Shown: positions 11,231-24,770, counted from the first letter of the stretch. The stretch: DNA of 64,000 nt from Amphiura filiformis (GCF_039555335.1 NC_092639.1:32148353-32212352), one strand, 5' to 3'. Program-made: numbers and translations. Notes: generated from the sequence alone by a model not told the origin.

Positions 11231-12267
11231 GGGTCGTGTGTCTTGAGCTCGCCACCAAAAAAAGGTGGCGACGTTACATTTTGCCAAAGTCGACTCAAAA
11301 CAAATCATGATATCTCTGTCAAGCAAGAAGGTATTGTCATGCTTGTGGTCTCATTTTATTGCTAAATAAAATGCACTTTCAACCCTGTAAAAAGAAATAC
11401 TTGAACTTTTTTAATACTGACAGTGTGCTTCATGGAATTCAGAATGGGCAGGGTGGCGGTGATGGGGGATGTGGTACACACAAACTCTATGGGATTGCTA
11501 TTTTTAGTGCGTAATCTGCTTCTGTAAAGGCTGTAAATTGGATTTGGACTCTATTTAGCATCTAAAACACTCATGGCCTTACAGCTAAACAATTCTACTA
11601 ATTGTTTTTAATAATTTATGATTGGTTTAGTCTAGAAAATACAAACTTTTCCATACAAAACTACCCGTTGTCATATTAAACACTGTAGTAAGTAATGCAG
11701 ATGTCTTCAAAATCTAAAAGTTACTGTAAAATTTTAATTACTTATCCTATCATAGTCAAAGTATAGATTTTCTGAAGGGAAATTTGACGAGGAATCTAAA
11801 TATGGACATATTTTTCCTGTATGGGTTAGGGGGAAATGTTTAGGTTCAAAATATGTTGAATTGTAAAAAAACCTAACATACTTTTGGACACCCTATATTC
11901 CTAGATTACCAAACAGCTGTGATTTTGGTTTCTTCTAAAGTCAGTTGGCTCTCCATATCCTCTAACCAAATGAATGTTGCTTACTTCCAGTTTATTACTG
12001 TAAGTTGGTAATAAGCAATGCATTGAGTGACCCATTTTTTATCAAAATCTTTTTTATTCCACCCTGTATAACTTGCAGGTCACCCTGTATAATGAGTTGA
12101 AATGTATATATTTGAATTGCTTATGCCTTCAGCTTTCCAAAAATGTATACTTTTTTAGTTTAGGGTTGATGATTGTCGAGATAATCTAATTAGAAACCCG
12201 GTGGGTGTTAAAATTCATAATATTTGTCATGTAACGCTAAGGGTGGCGAGTTCAGGACACACGGCCT
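11231..12267. mobile_element. 1.0-kb inverted-repeat element in gene A intron 1
   Basis: The left end (GTCGTGTGTCTTGAGCTCGC) and right end (GCGAGTTCAGGACACACGGC) are inverted copies of about 28 bp. Inside are CACCCTGTATAA-like words near 11890, 12060 and 12080 that resemble mariner ends, suggesting nested relics. No transposase frame. Confidence 0.6.
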
Positions 12268-13548
12268 AAGATGTTAAAATCTAGCAAAATTGATTATTGA
12301 TTTGATACGAGTTTTAGGAAATATCAACTTAAAATACGAGGTCGTCAGCCCTATCATGTTTGTGTAACAAAATAGTCAAAATGTACAAAATGGGAAAATA
12401 AATTGTGTGAAGGTCGACTTTTTATATAGTGAGCAGACTTTGAGATGCCTCATTAGGATTGGGCCGGGATTGGGGGCCCTGTACAGCCATTTTTATCACA
12501 AAATGAGATGATATTGTGAACTTGCGCTCTACATTTTAGTACAATGTATCTTTAAAGTTCAAATGACAAAACTTTGAACACGAACCGTCTGATCTGAGGT
12601 CGTTGGCAGAGTGTACAATTAACTTATTTTATAGACCATGAAATACCTTGCTTTATTTTCTCGTATTGTACTATATATTCAGCCATAGGTAATATTATTC
12701 ATGGTCTAAGGAATCTTTTTGTGGTCTTTATTATGGCTGAATTCCCATGTCCTGACAGAATTCCTTTCATATTAAATAATACCTTGTTGTACCGATTAGA
12801 CTGCATTTGAATAGACGAAGGGTGCTATTGCCTTCATTTGTACTGTTTGTATTATTAGTCATCGTTATCGCAATTCCACCGCGCAATTCGATGATAATAG
12901 CCTGATAATTGTGTGATTTACACAGTTTCCAAGGTCTTAATTTCTAGTAGGCTATATATTTAAAAAGGGATTACATTCATTTCAATATACTTGTTTAAAA
13001 ATTCCCTCATAATACCTTCTTAAAAAGGATTTAATACTAAATAATAGTAATTGTTAAGCCAAATTTCAAATATTTTATGTCAACATTTGAATGAGATATT
13101 TGATTAACTCTATTAAATAAGTTTCTTCGCCAAATTTAGTTTCGTTTCAAACTTAAAGACCATGTGTATATACAAAATGACACAAAATTTAATCTATAAA
13201 ATTGATATGGTTTTTATTCTTGAAATGACATTGATCAGTGGCTGGAAAATACATTCAAATCAATAAGAATAATATTATTACGTGGGGTAATGCTATGTAT
13301 AGCAAACGCATTGGATTATTTTAACATGTTAATAGAACTCCTGTTGGTGCGATAGTTCAGTGGATTCCATTCACAGTGAGACAGAAAGTTGAAAATTAGA
13401 TGAATTCAAAAGATGATTGTGTTGCACGAAGCACTCTACATGAACCCACTGACTTTTGTTGCACATTGTATATATTGAAACAAGGAAAATATAAAGCCAA
13501 TTTTTACAATGCATTTTGCAAAACTTCTTTCCCTTCTTTTATTCTCAG

Positions 13549-14784
13549 GATCATGTGGAACCAATGCAACAACGGTGTCGCCAACCTTTTCACCAACATC
13601 AACAAACAGACTGCAGTCAAACCTTTCAACACCTCAACCAACACCAGAAGCCAAAGAAATCATAGAAATTATCACGGAAACTATTGATTATACCGAGATT
13701 CCTGAGGATGGCGATGCTGTAGCTGAGATATTTAATGAAGCGATACAGACAACCCAATTAAGCGATGTTCGTGTTGCTCAAACGACTCAAATATCAAGTG
13801 TTTCATCAAGTTTGATAAACAATGATGTAACAACACAGACAACAGTGTCAACACCGACCGAAACAGCTTCTAGCCAGAGGCTTCAAACAAGCCCTACCCC
13901 AGTGATGCCTCGAAGTACAGAATCTTCTTTTGTTGCAGCTCAAGATCAAAGTAGCCCCTTAGTAACGTCTAGAAAACAGACGACTCTGTTGAATTTTAAT
14001 TTTACAACTGTTTTGTCGCAGAGCTCAGAAACAGGTAGAACGTTTGAAACAAGTCAGAGTACCACAAACGCAAAAGCTACAACTTTAGTGACTACTCCAA
14101 CTTACAGAACTAACAGAAGTAGTGTAACTGCATTACTTACTAGATTAACAAGCAAAGCAACTCTAACTCCAAATATTAATACCAGAACAACTACTCAAAT
14201 TGGTATCAGTGAAACAAGTGTTTCTCCAAGTGTTTCTCCTAGTGTTTCTCCAACTACTGTTTCTCCAAGCACAAGTCACAGTATTACGAGCAGTTATCCT
14301 AGTACCTCTCTACTCGTAACAAGGCAAAGTACTATATCTCAGAGTACAAGTGGTAGACAAACTACTTCACCTATATTAAGTACAAGTAACAATCCAACTA
14401 CTTCATCATCAAGTATTATCAGTAGGACACCAACTTTAAGCCAAACAACTACTACACATATAGCTCCAAGTACAAATATTACAACAACTTTACCAAATTC
14501 AGCATTAAACATTACCAGCAGTCAAACACTTACACCAACGACCAAAACGGAGCAATGGTCATCGAGTGTGACGCCAAAAAGTACAAGTACCACATACTCT
14601 ATCAGTACAGAAAGTATTATTACACCAAATACCACGCAAAGTAAGAGAAATAGTACTGATTATCAAAGTGCAAGTAAAAGTGAAGTTGTAAAGACGACCC
14701 CATCAGATGAACCTCTTACAACAAGTAGTGATGACCATACGAGGAACATCACCGTCATTTATATGGACGAGACGCCAGAAAAAG
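13549..14784 (+). CDS. Gene A exon 2: Ser/Thr-rich mucin-like ectodomain
   Basis: This 1236-base exon supplies about 412 of roughly 630 residues. Ser and Thr dominate, with Pro and Gln, few aromatic residues and almost no Cys: a mucin-like, probably heavily O-glycosylated extracellular stalk. Several Asn-X-Ser/Thr sites are present, for example NATT near the start, NRSS and NITT. A short block repeats SPSV three times, followed by a related SPTTVSPSTS stretch; otherwise there is no strong tandem period. A slightly acidic segment, EIIEIITETIDYTEIPEDGD, follows the first 30 residues. The open frame reaches back to an ATG at 13509, but those bases are the intron's pyrimidine tract; the acceptor AG at 13547-13548 gives a phase-1 join to exon 1. 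The donor is AAAG|GTAAAT, phase 1. No known catalytic domain. Likely a cell-surface glycoprotein; the exact role is unknown. Confidence 0.8.
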
Positions 14785-14827
14785 GTAAATGTTTACTTAA
14801 GAATCAATGAAAAATTACACTGTAAAA

Positions 14828-15348
14828 TAGTGTCTTGTCATCAGACATGTCTTCAATATATAGTAAACATAATAAATGTAATGGGGTGTGTCTTGCTTGA
14901 ATCTCAGACGTGTTGTGTAGAGCCTCTTTTGAGACACCTCCAGAGTTTCGTCTCTACACAAGACATCATATCTAAGACACAAAGACGTGCCTAAAATGCA
15001 AGAGGTGTCATTTCAAACCATTCTTGAGACACGTCTTTATTTAACGTCTTCTGGTTAGAATGATATAGACATAATTTACCGGAAAATGATGGAAGTAGGA
15101 TTATTGATTTTCAGATATAGCCAAAGAAAGACATTTCTTTGTTGCATATTATTTTGGAAACACTTCAACTGTTCATGTAAAAAACTGAAAATTGAATATG
15201 AACGACTTCAGACTGATTTTGATTGATATATCTGTCTCAAAAAAGTGAGCGTGATATGCATATGTCTGAGCTTACATGTATGTCCTCAAGCAAGACAGGT
15301 TTCTATACGTATTTTTTGTTGCAGACATGTCTGTTTGCAAAGACACTA
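14828..15348. mobile_element. MITE with TAGTGTCTT ends in gene A intron 2
   Basis: The left TAGTGTCTTGTCATCAGACA is mirrored by the right end TGTCTGTTTGCAAAGACACTA. GACACGTCT and AGACATGTCT words recur throughout in both orientations. It begins only about 45 bp after the exon 2 donor. Non-coding. Confidence 0.6.
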
Positions 15349-15664
15349 AAATGATTGGTACATGTATATACCCATCAATTTTGATGTTTATTGAAAAATT
15401 GACAAGCCTGCCTCTTCCAAATGCAACATTGGATACTATGTCATGTATGTAGTACTTTTGAAATGCACAGGGTGTATAGTTTATGACTTGCTTGAAATTA
15501 TTAGGATCTTATGTTGAATTTTTGATGTGTCAGGCTCATCCAGTATCAATGGAACTGATGGACCAATTATTTTATACAGCTTGTACCGCAGCCTTTCAAG
15601 GTACCATTTGCAATATGTTTGTGCAAGGTGATCTGAACCATTAGTGAAACTAATACTGAAGTTC

Positions 15665-16180
15665 ATAAAGCAGTACCTTTCTTCAAATTCTTAGCGTAAT
15701 TTAGGATCAATTATTACAGCTATAAAGTTTTGTTGGAACTTTTCCAGGTAACCTAGTGCACAAATTCAAACAGAGTGAACTTTAACATTATTTAACGTGT
15801 TCATCAGGACTGTTATTGAAAATAAAGACGAATTTCATAGTTCTAGTCCTATTAAAACAGCACTTATTGTGGACGTTTCGAATTCTGTCAGATTTCTTTA
15901 TAAACACTGATATTGTTGTGACCATAGACAACACGTTGAGACTCGGCAATCTGGCAGAATTCGAAACGTCCACAGTAAGTGCTGTTTTAATTGGACTAGA
16001 ACTATGAAATTCGTCTTTATTTTCAATAACAGTCCTGATGAACACGCTCAACAATGTTAAAGTTCACTCTGTTTGAGTTTGTGCAAATGCTAGGTTACCT
16101 GGAAAAGTTCAACAAAACTTTATAATAAGGTATAATAATGGATCCTAAATTAAGAATTTGAAGAAAGATACTGCTTTATA
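15665..16180. mobile_element. Long palindromic element in gene A intron 2
   Basis: Arms of about 230 bp (15665-15897 and 15955-16180) are inverted copies, ends ATAAAGCAGTA and TACTGCTTTAT. Open frames inside read the same in mirror image and are artefacts. Confidence 0.8.
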
Positions 16181-18226
16181 AAGCAGTATCGCATTTTAGA
16201 AAAGTATCTTGAGAACCCCTTTTTATAGACAACTTTTAAATTCGGGCAATTTGCGGTTAATGAAGTGCAAGCATGGTTGTAATTAGTCTAATATTTTAAA
16301 TATTGTGATGTTGTAACTTTAAACTAAAGACGTGTTTTATTTCAAGGTGTTTTTTTTCTTTCAAAATCTTTTTATCTTGATATTTGGATTGCAATCATAG
16401 CACCTGGATAAATCCATTATTGTCGTCGTAATAATAGAAAAATAATTTGAAATCAGTGTAATATTGAACAGGTCAGTCTGATCAGAATCGGACTAGTGAC
16501 GGCTCTTATCACGGATTTATCAAGTCTCAATGATTCTAATGAATGACAAAAATGATAATCTGAGATTAATATTCCACGATTTTAATCTGGATTATAATGA
16601 AATCATATTGGTGGAAAATTTTATCAGAGGCGTGACTTTTTTTCTGTTTTAACTGGAATTCATGGTTTTTAAATTTTTGTTTTTTATACCCAAATTTCCG
16701 CGTTTTTATTTTAGCCTGTTTTGGAGCATTTTTGTCAGATTTTAACACGCTATTTATTCTGATTTTTTTTTCTTTGGAGGGGGTGTTTTCTTTTTGTTTG
16801 TTTGTTTGTTTGTTTGTTATTTTTTGTCTTCAGAATTTTTCCATATTGTCAAACTGGATGATATTTATTTGTATAATTTCTTATTGTGGTTCTGATATTG
16901 ATTGCTATTATTTCTCATAACTTACTTTTTCAGTAAAATATTATTGTATAATATGATTCTTGATTTGACCTAGTGTGCAAATGTTTCCAATTATTCGTAC
17001 CTACTACTGCTTTATACGAAAACTAAACTGCAGAATTTGTGTAGCCCACTGGTTCACAGTGGTGCGTTAACCCTGAACTTGAAAAACCAGGTCTTTCGTA
17101 CGCGGAGGGTTCAGTTCTTGTTTTGAATGGTAACATTGTATTGAATGGTATACCTGCAGTTACCTGCAGTATGGTTTATGATATTTTGCTGAAAAAAGCT
17201 AAAACATTTGAACATAATCAACACAGATTGACCATAGAGCTATTATTAACACAGGACCTACGAATTACTAGCCCGACGCTTTACACATATACATACATGT
17301 AGGTTTGCATGTTGCTAGCTATAACGAATACACGTCCAAGATTATAGATGATGTGTGTGATTTGAACATCTTTTGCTATAGGTCCTACGTAGTATATAGA
17401 TTGAGATTTCGGTTTTGTTATTGTTATACCGATCATGACGCAGAATTCATTGGGGTTCCTTATTCCTCAACGCTCTTTGCTAGTCGTTCCGTTTACCATT
17501 AGCACATCTATTTACAGGGGCTTAATGAAATGAAGTTTATTGTAATTGTTAGTAAAACTGTACGTCAACTTTCAAACACTTTGTGAAGCATACCCTATAG
17601 TCTTCAAAAAAAAAATTAATTAATTAATTAATTAATAAAAGTGCTAAATGAACAATTTTGGTAACTTTTAAATCAGTGTAAAAAACCATTTCAATGAGAA
17701 GTATAAAGTGCAAAATATCAACAGAAATAAAATGTTCCCGCGACCGCCTATGAACTTGTTTAAACAACACAATACAATGGTTCTTTTATAGGTCAAGGGC
17801 ATCATAATTGTCAATGTTAAATCTTTTAATTGCACAATGATAATAAATGTTTTAAAAAGTACGCACAAATCAATATTTCATTCTATTGATAGATTAAAAG
17901 TTTCCTAAACTGTGATTATAGGAGACCTAGAGGGCAAGGCTAACATGAAATTCCCATACGCCTTCAAATGTAGACTGATTTAGCAGTCCCTTTTTGCTTA
18001 CAACTCACCCGAGCTATTCCCTTAGCTATGAAACATATATACTCGTATAGTAACACATCATCTGTTATTGTTTTGAACTTACAAAATATGAGATTGTTTT
18101 GAACTTACAATTCTGAGATGAGACTGAAATAATTATATGACCAGGTGTTCACAGGTATGGTTGTTTTTTAATAAATATGTATTCTCTAAAGATCATTAAC
18201 AGCTAATTATCTGCATTTCTTTACAG

Positions 18227-18383
18227 ATGATCTACCTATACTTCTAATCGTTATCGCTGCAACAGTTGCCATTTTAGTCACTCTTCTACTCGTGTTCTTC
18301 CTGGGAATCCTCTGCGTAACTAAGAAGAGACAAGAACGTAAAAATGCTAAATATTATGATTACAAGAAGAGATGGGTAAAAAG
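18227..18383 (+). CDS. Gene A exon 3: transmembrane helix and start of cytoplasmic tail
   Basis: The exon enters after one base of an Asp codon and reads Asp-Asp-Leu-Pro, then a hydrophobic run of about 27 residues (protein residues about 446-472) rich in Ile, Leu, Val and Phe. A stop-transfer cluster, KKRQERKNAK, and a Tyr-rich basic stretch follow. This is a classic single-pass, type I topology after a signal peptide. The acceptor is TTTACAG. The donor is AAAAG|GTTGGT, not a strong consensus, but it is the only nearby GT that gives the phase-2 join required by exon 4, restoring an Arg codon. Genes B and C use the same phases around their transmembrane exons. Confidence 0.75.
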
Positions 18384-18761
18384 GTTGGTATATGGACGAA
18401 TTTCTTTGCTTTCTTCAGTTGACGTATAACATAGACGAGTCTCTTTTTGTAATGCGTCATTATTTCAGTATAGTGCCGAATAAAAATTACTATAGACCGT
18501 CCTTAAACCTGTGGAGTAGCTTAGCCTATTCGTGAGAGGCTTTTGCACTGTAAAACTGTAAAACGTCGCCTGTAGTCAATAACAAAGCGATGAAGACGTG
18601 AACGGTTTATAGCTGTCTGCTTTTCGGCACTATGAGGTATTCACATTGCATCATTCCATAGGGCACTTGTGACATTCTCATATATGTCACTGGTGACATT
18701 CTCATATCCACCTTCGAATGTCGATGTTCACGCGGCGCTTACAAACTTATCAAGCTTATAC

Positions 18762-18983
18762 TACCGTAAAGTTTCGCCTAATGGCGCATATGGTTCCCTA
18801 GACATATTACCTAACTGGAGTTTTAGGTAGAAACTAAAGTAGTACCCTCCAGTAAATCCCACCAGCATAAGGGCACGGACCCTAATTCCTGTGGGGATTT
18901 TCAGAGGAAGGAGCTCTATTTGCACATGAAATTTACCCCTAAGCAAAGGAGCCATGTGCGCCATTAGGCGAATCTTTACGGTA
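18762..18983. mobile_element. MITE with TACCGTAAAG ends
   Basis: The left TACCGTAAAG, TTCGCCTAATGGCGCA is mirrored at 18942-18983, giving arms of about 45 bp. Non-coding. The outermost TA may be the target duplication. Confidence 0.75.
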
Positions 18984-19434
18984 TTGTACTTTGGTTCACC
19001 TCAAATTCGGTAGTGACGTCAATGCTTTTTCATGTTTGCGCCGCGCCGTTAATGTCATGAATGTGCCAACAAAACGGTTTTGTACGCGAGCGTGTACGTT
19101 CTGTACTATAAACTATACGCTCATGTATCGATACCGCGCCCACCTATTGAGGTTCGTCCTGAAGTGTGAAGGATCCTATAATTATATGCAATTCTTAACA
19201 CTTGAGAAAGTTCCTGCAATCTTATTGGTTCTTAACCGTGTGATATGACACGATATAACACGGTTTATCGCGTGCGAGTGGACGCGATATTTGAACCAAT
19301 TGGAGGTGCATAGCAACAACGGGACTGATCGATTCTAAGCCATAGGTAATTCCTTGTAAAATGTAGGATTTAATTTGGTTAAAATTTGGTATACTATGAT
19401 TAATATTTTTATTTGAATTGAAGTGTTTAAGAAT

Positions 19435-19653
19435 GAGAATAAAGGCATTGTTTTTTTAGCCGCTGCAGTGCATCTAGATCGTCTCATATTATATTATTAT
19501 TATTATTATTGTTAACAATATAACACGCGACATCATTATTTTTGGCGTACAACAACTCGACTTCCCTCGTTGTTTACTTGAAATAATGATGTCGATCGTG
19601 TTATATGAGACAATAGATGCACGACAGCGGCTAAAAACAATACCTTTATTCTC
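19435..19653. mobile_element. MITE with GAGAATAAAGG ends
   Basis: The left GAGAATAAAGG and AGCCGCTG are mirrored by CAGCGGCT and CCTTTATTCTC. Inner arms contain GACATCATTATTT and its complement AAATAATGATGTC. An ATT run lies in the left arm. Non-coding. Confidence 0.7.
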
Positions 19654-20286
19654 TAATTCTATGTTAGTAAAAAATATCTTATTATGAAAACGGAGGCAAA
19701 AGGGACAAAGACAAGAGTATATCTTTTTAGTGAAGCCCTTAATAGCATTTATCATGTTTATTACTTGCGTAAATCAGAAGATTTTTTTTTTTGGTTGTAC
19801 TAGTTTTGGAACGTGTTACACAAGTGATGGGTCATGTCAGTGTGTCTTGGATTTTATTTGCTCCCATAATAACGTAATCTAATACAGTGACCGATTTGTA
19901 GAAAAATCCTTAATAATCTTAAACTACTAAAAGTCAGTCTTGTTGCTCCACGACTATTTGCACAGATTAAGCTGTTCAAACTGTCTGTTGGTTTGATTTC
20001 TCGAAGACCAGTCTGGGGATGTTGTTTCTGTGTTGTTTGAGATAAGAATTGCGAAACGTGCGTTCCTTTCTCATGGTGAGATTACACTGCAGATGATTGA
20101 CGTCAGTATTTTAAAGCACTAAAAAGAGTCTTCAGTTTCTGAAAGGTTTATGTTTTGTATATTGTTTACAGTGTTTGAATTAAAAGTAATTGAATATCTT
20201 CAAAATTAACATAATTACTGTAAATGTGGCTGTATCAAAATGCAGTATTTTTACAGTTTTTGACGGCTAGAATCGAGACTACTCTA

Positions 20287-20720
20287 CAGTAAGCCAAAAA
20301 ATTAAGGTACCAGTTACGTTTTACCCCTGTATATCCTAAACAAAAAGAAATGTCATAATTGGAACCAGCAGCCAATAGCTGCATTGCAACTTTTTATTTC
20401 GTCTTTTCGGTAGGTTTTAGATCACCGTTTCTCTAATTCTCAACCAATTTCAACAAATAAGGTCTTGAATCAGAGCTAAAGAGTTCATTACCGGAACTCT
20501 TTAGCTCTGATTCAAGACCTTATTTGTTGAAATTGGTTGAGAATTAGAGAAACGGTGATCTAAAACCTACCGAAAAGACGAAATAAAAAGTTGCAATGCA
20601 GCTATTGGCTGCTGGTTCCAATTATGACATTTACCTGCTTGTTTTAATTTTGACATATTTGTCTTTATTTAGGATATACAGAGGTGAACATAACTGGTAC
20701 CTTAATTTTTTGGCTTACTG
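20287..20720. mobile_element. Near-perfect palindromic MITE, TA-flanked
   Basis: The ends CAGTAAGCCAAAAAATTAAG and its complement are flanked by TA. The inner arms (about 20350-20486 and 20494-20630) look identical for about 135 bp around a 7-base loop. The outer right arm differs by an extra segment of about 30 bp. No coding capacity. Confidence 0.9.
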
Positions 20721-21630
20721 TAGACCATGTTCCATGTATAGACTCCCAACATTTCAATTCACCCGCTAGCGGAATACACTATGACAGAATAGGCATATAC
20801 ATTCTCTCATGTATAAAAACTCACAAAATTACGTGCTTTTTTACATGTATATGGCTACAATTCTACTTTTATGGCATATATTTTAGGATTGAGCTAATGT
20901 ACAAGTTTGTTTATTTGATCGGTGTGTTTAGATAGATGGGCAACATAATAGGGTCACCTTTAAAAGTAAGGGTAGTAAAAGTGCATCAGACATTGTCTGG
21001 CAGAAAGGCTGGTATATACATCTTTGACGTACAAAATACTGATAAGTAATCCCGGGATATGTAATTAGCCTCTATAAAATAATATGCTCTATGCCTATTG
21101 ATCCTTATTTTCCACGGTCTATATTTGATCGGATGGCATCTTGTCCGGGGTATAAGGATGTTAATATGTCACTTAGAATAACAATGCATAATTTGACGAC
21201 TTTATATAAAGTCGTCCATGATTTGGGTGGTAAAACACTTATGGTTTCAGTTCAAATTGTTTCTTAGAAGATATCATAATTATGTTAAGGCACTGACAGG
21301 TGGTTCATTTCTAGTCTACAATATTTAATATGCAAAAGTTGTCGTATTTAACGATTTTTCGACAATTTTATGCTGACGCCCTGGTCTTGACTCTGTTACG
21401 TGACTTGTAATATAAATACATTTATATATACGTGTAGGAATAACAAATTGCATAAAATCATTTAGTCTTCATGAACAAAATAATGAAATTACACCACTCT
21501 TCACGTTTCTTATAGTTTCGAACTTGAACCTTGTAAATTGATACTTGCCAATCACTGTGGAACCACAAATCACCTTCAATACAATGCAAGTAATCTCCTT
21601 TACATCTGTGATCAGGGATGATAGTCTTGA

Positions 21631-21700
21631 TAGTTCATTGTAGGTTCGCATCAGTTCAACCATTAAATAGTTCATTGTAGGTTCACAGTTCAACCATTAA
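21631..21700. repeat. Two-copy short tandem repeat
   Basis: TAGTTCATTGTAGGTTC followed by AGTTCAACCATTAA occurs twice in direct order, with a few bases gained or lost. Confidence 0.75.
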
Positions 21701-23677
21701 TAATGGTATAATAATACAAACAATATTGCTTAAATGTAGCATTTGATAATTGAATCGTTCTTTAGCCTACTTTTGAACTCATTATTCACTGCTGCGTAAC
21801 TAACGTATTCAAACCATGCAAACCTGAAACAAATGAGTTAATTATAAAACCAGCAGTGATTTGGGATGAGTATGTTGATTGTGGGATAACAATTCATCCA
21901 TTCATAATAAATGACGCTTAAGGTAATACAACTATTCATTAGGCTATAGGTGGGTCAATATTGTATTGGATAATTAAAGGTCATTATTCAATGGAATTAA
22001 GGTGACACTACCCGTAATCGCGATTTTTGAACGGTTTTATGATCTTTATTTTGTTCTTCAAAATTCAGATTGAAAATTGACACTTGCATAGTTAGTATTA
22101 AGTCTTAGTTTAAATAATGACATTGCAGCTTTAATAGCCGGTCATCAAGTTCTTTCGATAAATGTTAACATTTGGAAAACTCACTCGGTATTATTTTTTT
22201 TTTTTGCGTTACGCACACGCGAACTGGAAGACCTCCGATTGAAGTATTTGAATTTCTTAACAAATTCCGTTTTCAAAATAGCTCATCATTATATTTATTT
22301 TAATGAAAATACTCCATGTTTGCAAAGAGCCTCATAAACTGAATGTTTACCAGTTGCCTAAAATATTTTAAATATGTTGTTTAAGAATGCTATTCCTACC
22401 AGTTTAATTACATGTACATGGTGTATTGTTAAACAACTGATGTTCAGTTCACTACATAACTAAGCAGGTTTAGTTGTTTAAACAGGTTGTTAAATAGCGT
22501 TTTAACAATGTAAAAAAACTACCCGCATTTTTTACCACATTATTTACATTTATTTACCCATGAAAGTCTAGGCTATAGCCATGCAATGTTTTCTCTATTA
22601 TGTCATAACATGTGCAACAATGTATCATTGCTAGGAAATATTTTTATGATTACAAGTCGTGAGAACCAATCTTTCTGCGATTATGCTTTTGTAATATGCC
22701 CTGTTCGTGATAAGTCAGGCATGTTTTGAAACAAAAAAGTATACCGGCGCGGTGGGGCAATTTACAATACGAAAATGCAATAGCCATATAAAGTGGCAAC
22801 AGGTCACTGTGAACTTGAATTGTTATGGTTAGAGGGGATTTTAACCAATCGCTCATATGGGACCATTCAGAGCGTTTACCTTATTCACAATAACAGAATC
22901 AGTACATGTTAAAACTAAATTTTAACTTTGAAAATTTCCCATGCAAAAGTGCAGTGGGAAATAGAAAATCAAATTGACCTGTCTGAATGACTTGCTATCC
23001 CGCGGCTATGTTTAGTGTTTTATTTTTCATTGTGGTGTTTAACAAAAACCAAACAATTAAACAACGGTTTGGTAAAATTACTATTCAGTTGAGTTTTTAT
23101 GACATAATATTATAAAAAAAAGTTCAACTCCTACTACCGGTATATTATTGTTAGAACCCGAATACGTTGTAGACATTTTCAGTGTAATCAGATTTTACGA
23201 CCTTTTGCCTGAAATTTATGTAAATCTATGTAAAATTTTATTAAAAGCGTGTCCCGATTGTATAAACACTTGTTGTCTTCTTCCATATTGAGGACCATCA
23301 CCAAAACATTCTTATTTCAAGTTTTGAGTTAAATTATTGCTCCATTTGGATTTTGTAGAAGCACAATGGGTATCACATAGTCACATCACAAGACTTCCCG
23401 GGAGGTAACCACGATGCTACCATGTTTTTGTTTATACCGCCTAGAGCAAACCATCATTTTAAAACGAAACATATTTCAGGCCTAAATTTTCACTGGGGGA
23501 AAATGTGAGCTTTCACCTGCCAATATCTGCATTTTGATGGGATTAAGCCAGGTGAGACTGTAAATCGGGTCACTAAAGGAAACGATATGCAGAGAGCAAT
23601 GACGACATCCGGTCCTTTTTCATTCGTAGAAAGTATAAGAAGGGCCCAAGTGGTAGAACACGAACGTGAAAGTAAAA

Positions 23678-23960
23678 TACCGTAGAGTTCCGTCTACAAG
23701 CATATACTTCTAAATAAGTTGGGTTTTTGGGTTTTTTTTTGTTTTGGTTTGTTTTTGACGAAAGAGACGAAAGGCCGACACCCACAACAAAAACCATATG
23801 GAGTTTGAGCAACTTTATAATTACTGATACATGCGGCTGTACAAACATGTATCATTTATTGTAAGACCAATATATTGCGATGTTTTTGTATAGGGTGTCT
23901 GTCTTTCGTCTCTTTCGTTACAAAAATAATTTTTTTTAAAACCACTCATTTAGAAGCATA
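23678..23960. mobile_element. MITE with internal TTTGACGAAAGAGAC inverted repeats, copy 1
   Basis: Left-arm words ACGAAAGAGACGAAAGG and GACACCC reappear inverted near 23895-23925. The right end is CACTCATTTAGAAGCAT. A related copy is at 30739-30957. A poly-T/G stretch interrupts the left arm. Confidence 0.65.
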
Positions 23961-24200
23961 CCCAGCAAATACAGAAATGTTTAAAAAAACGTTATAAATG
24001 TGTTATAAACGCGGTAAGTTTTGGTCAGAACGTTTTAATAACATTTAAAAGACGGGTTATATAACAGTCATGAAAATATTTTGAAAACGTTTGAAATGAA
24101 AAAACACTACAACATTTAACACTGTAAAAATGATGTGGAAATGTTATTGCAAAATATGTTTTTTGCCAAACATCTTTCATTCAACATGGTATTAGATTGT
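23961..24200. mobile_element. CCCAGCAAA-type MITE, partial
   Basis: It starts CCCAGCAAATACAG and contains AACGTTTTAATAACATTTAAA, GGGTTATATAA and CATGAAAAT in the same order as the complete copy at 32846-33080. The matching right end was not found. It begins exactly where the preceding MITE ends. Confidence 0.6.
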
Positions 24201-24770
24201 TTTGCATTCTCCACGGTAGTTTAAATTCTAATATATTCCTTTCCACCACCCCATCTCGTCGTAGCGTTATGGAAATCCAGAAATACAAAGCTTCATAACG
24301 CTCTGTCATCTTTTTAGCACAATCCTGATTTGAATATGAATTTCAATAAAAACTCAAAATATCATATAGAGCCAAAATGCTTGTTGTTATAACCATCCCT
24401 TATTTATTTATTTTTAATTGTCAGTGGAACATTTCCACTTAAATATCAATCAATTTATTGTTGTGACAAGTTTGATCTTTCACGTACTACTTTAAGAGCA
24501 ATAAAAACCTACAAAATGTGGAACCAATTCCATGGTGGAAGTAAGCCAAGTCCCTTCCAAATCATGCATGCATTATGTATGGGGTTTACCCGGCCCATCA
24601 CGTAATGCAGAGAACTAGTGATTCATAGATCTGTTATTTGGGTCAAAGTTTATAGAGATCAAATTACCATGCAGTTGCTAGAATTCGCAATTCGTAACTA
24701 ATCCATTAACAAGAACATCAAGAAAAGCACAAACCTATCAAACCATGATCAAACCCAAAACTATACACAT

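Larger units (their letters stand above)
9815..13548 (+). other. Gene A intron 1
   Basis: About 3.7 kb from GTAACT to a pyrimidine-rich TTCTTTTATTCTCAG acceptor. It contains two inverted-repeat elements (10334-10526 and 11231-12267) and otherwise AT-rich sequence without coding signals. Confidence 0.65.
14785..18226 (+). other. Gene A intron 2
   Basis: 3.4 kb between GTAAAT and a TTTCTTTACAG acceptor. It contains two inverted-repeat elements (14828-15348, 15665-16180), a (TTTG)n run at about 16793-16820 and a (TTAA)n run at about 17613-17636. Confidence 0.6.

Noticed and set aside
13509-13548. ATG at 13509 as the start of gene A with a hydrophobic leader
   Set aside because: The leader-like residues come from the pyrimidine tract of intron 1. 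The AG at 13547-13548 and the phase match with the exon at 9727 make splicing the better model.
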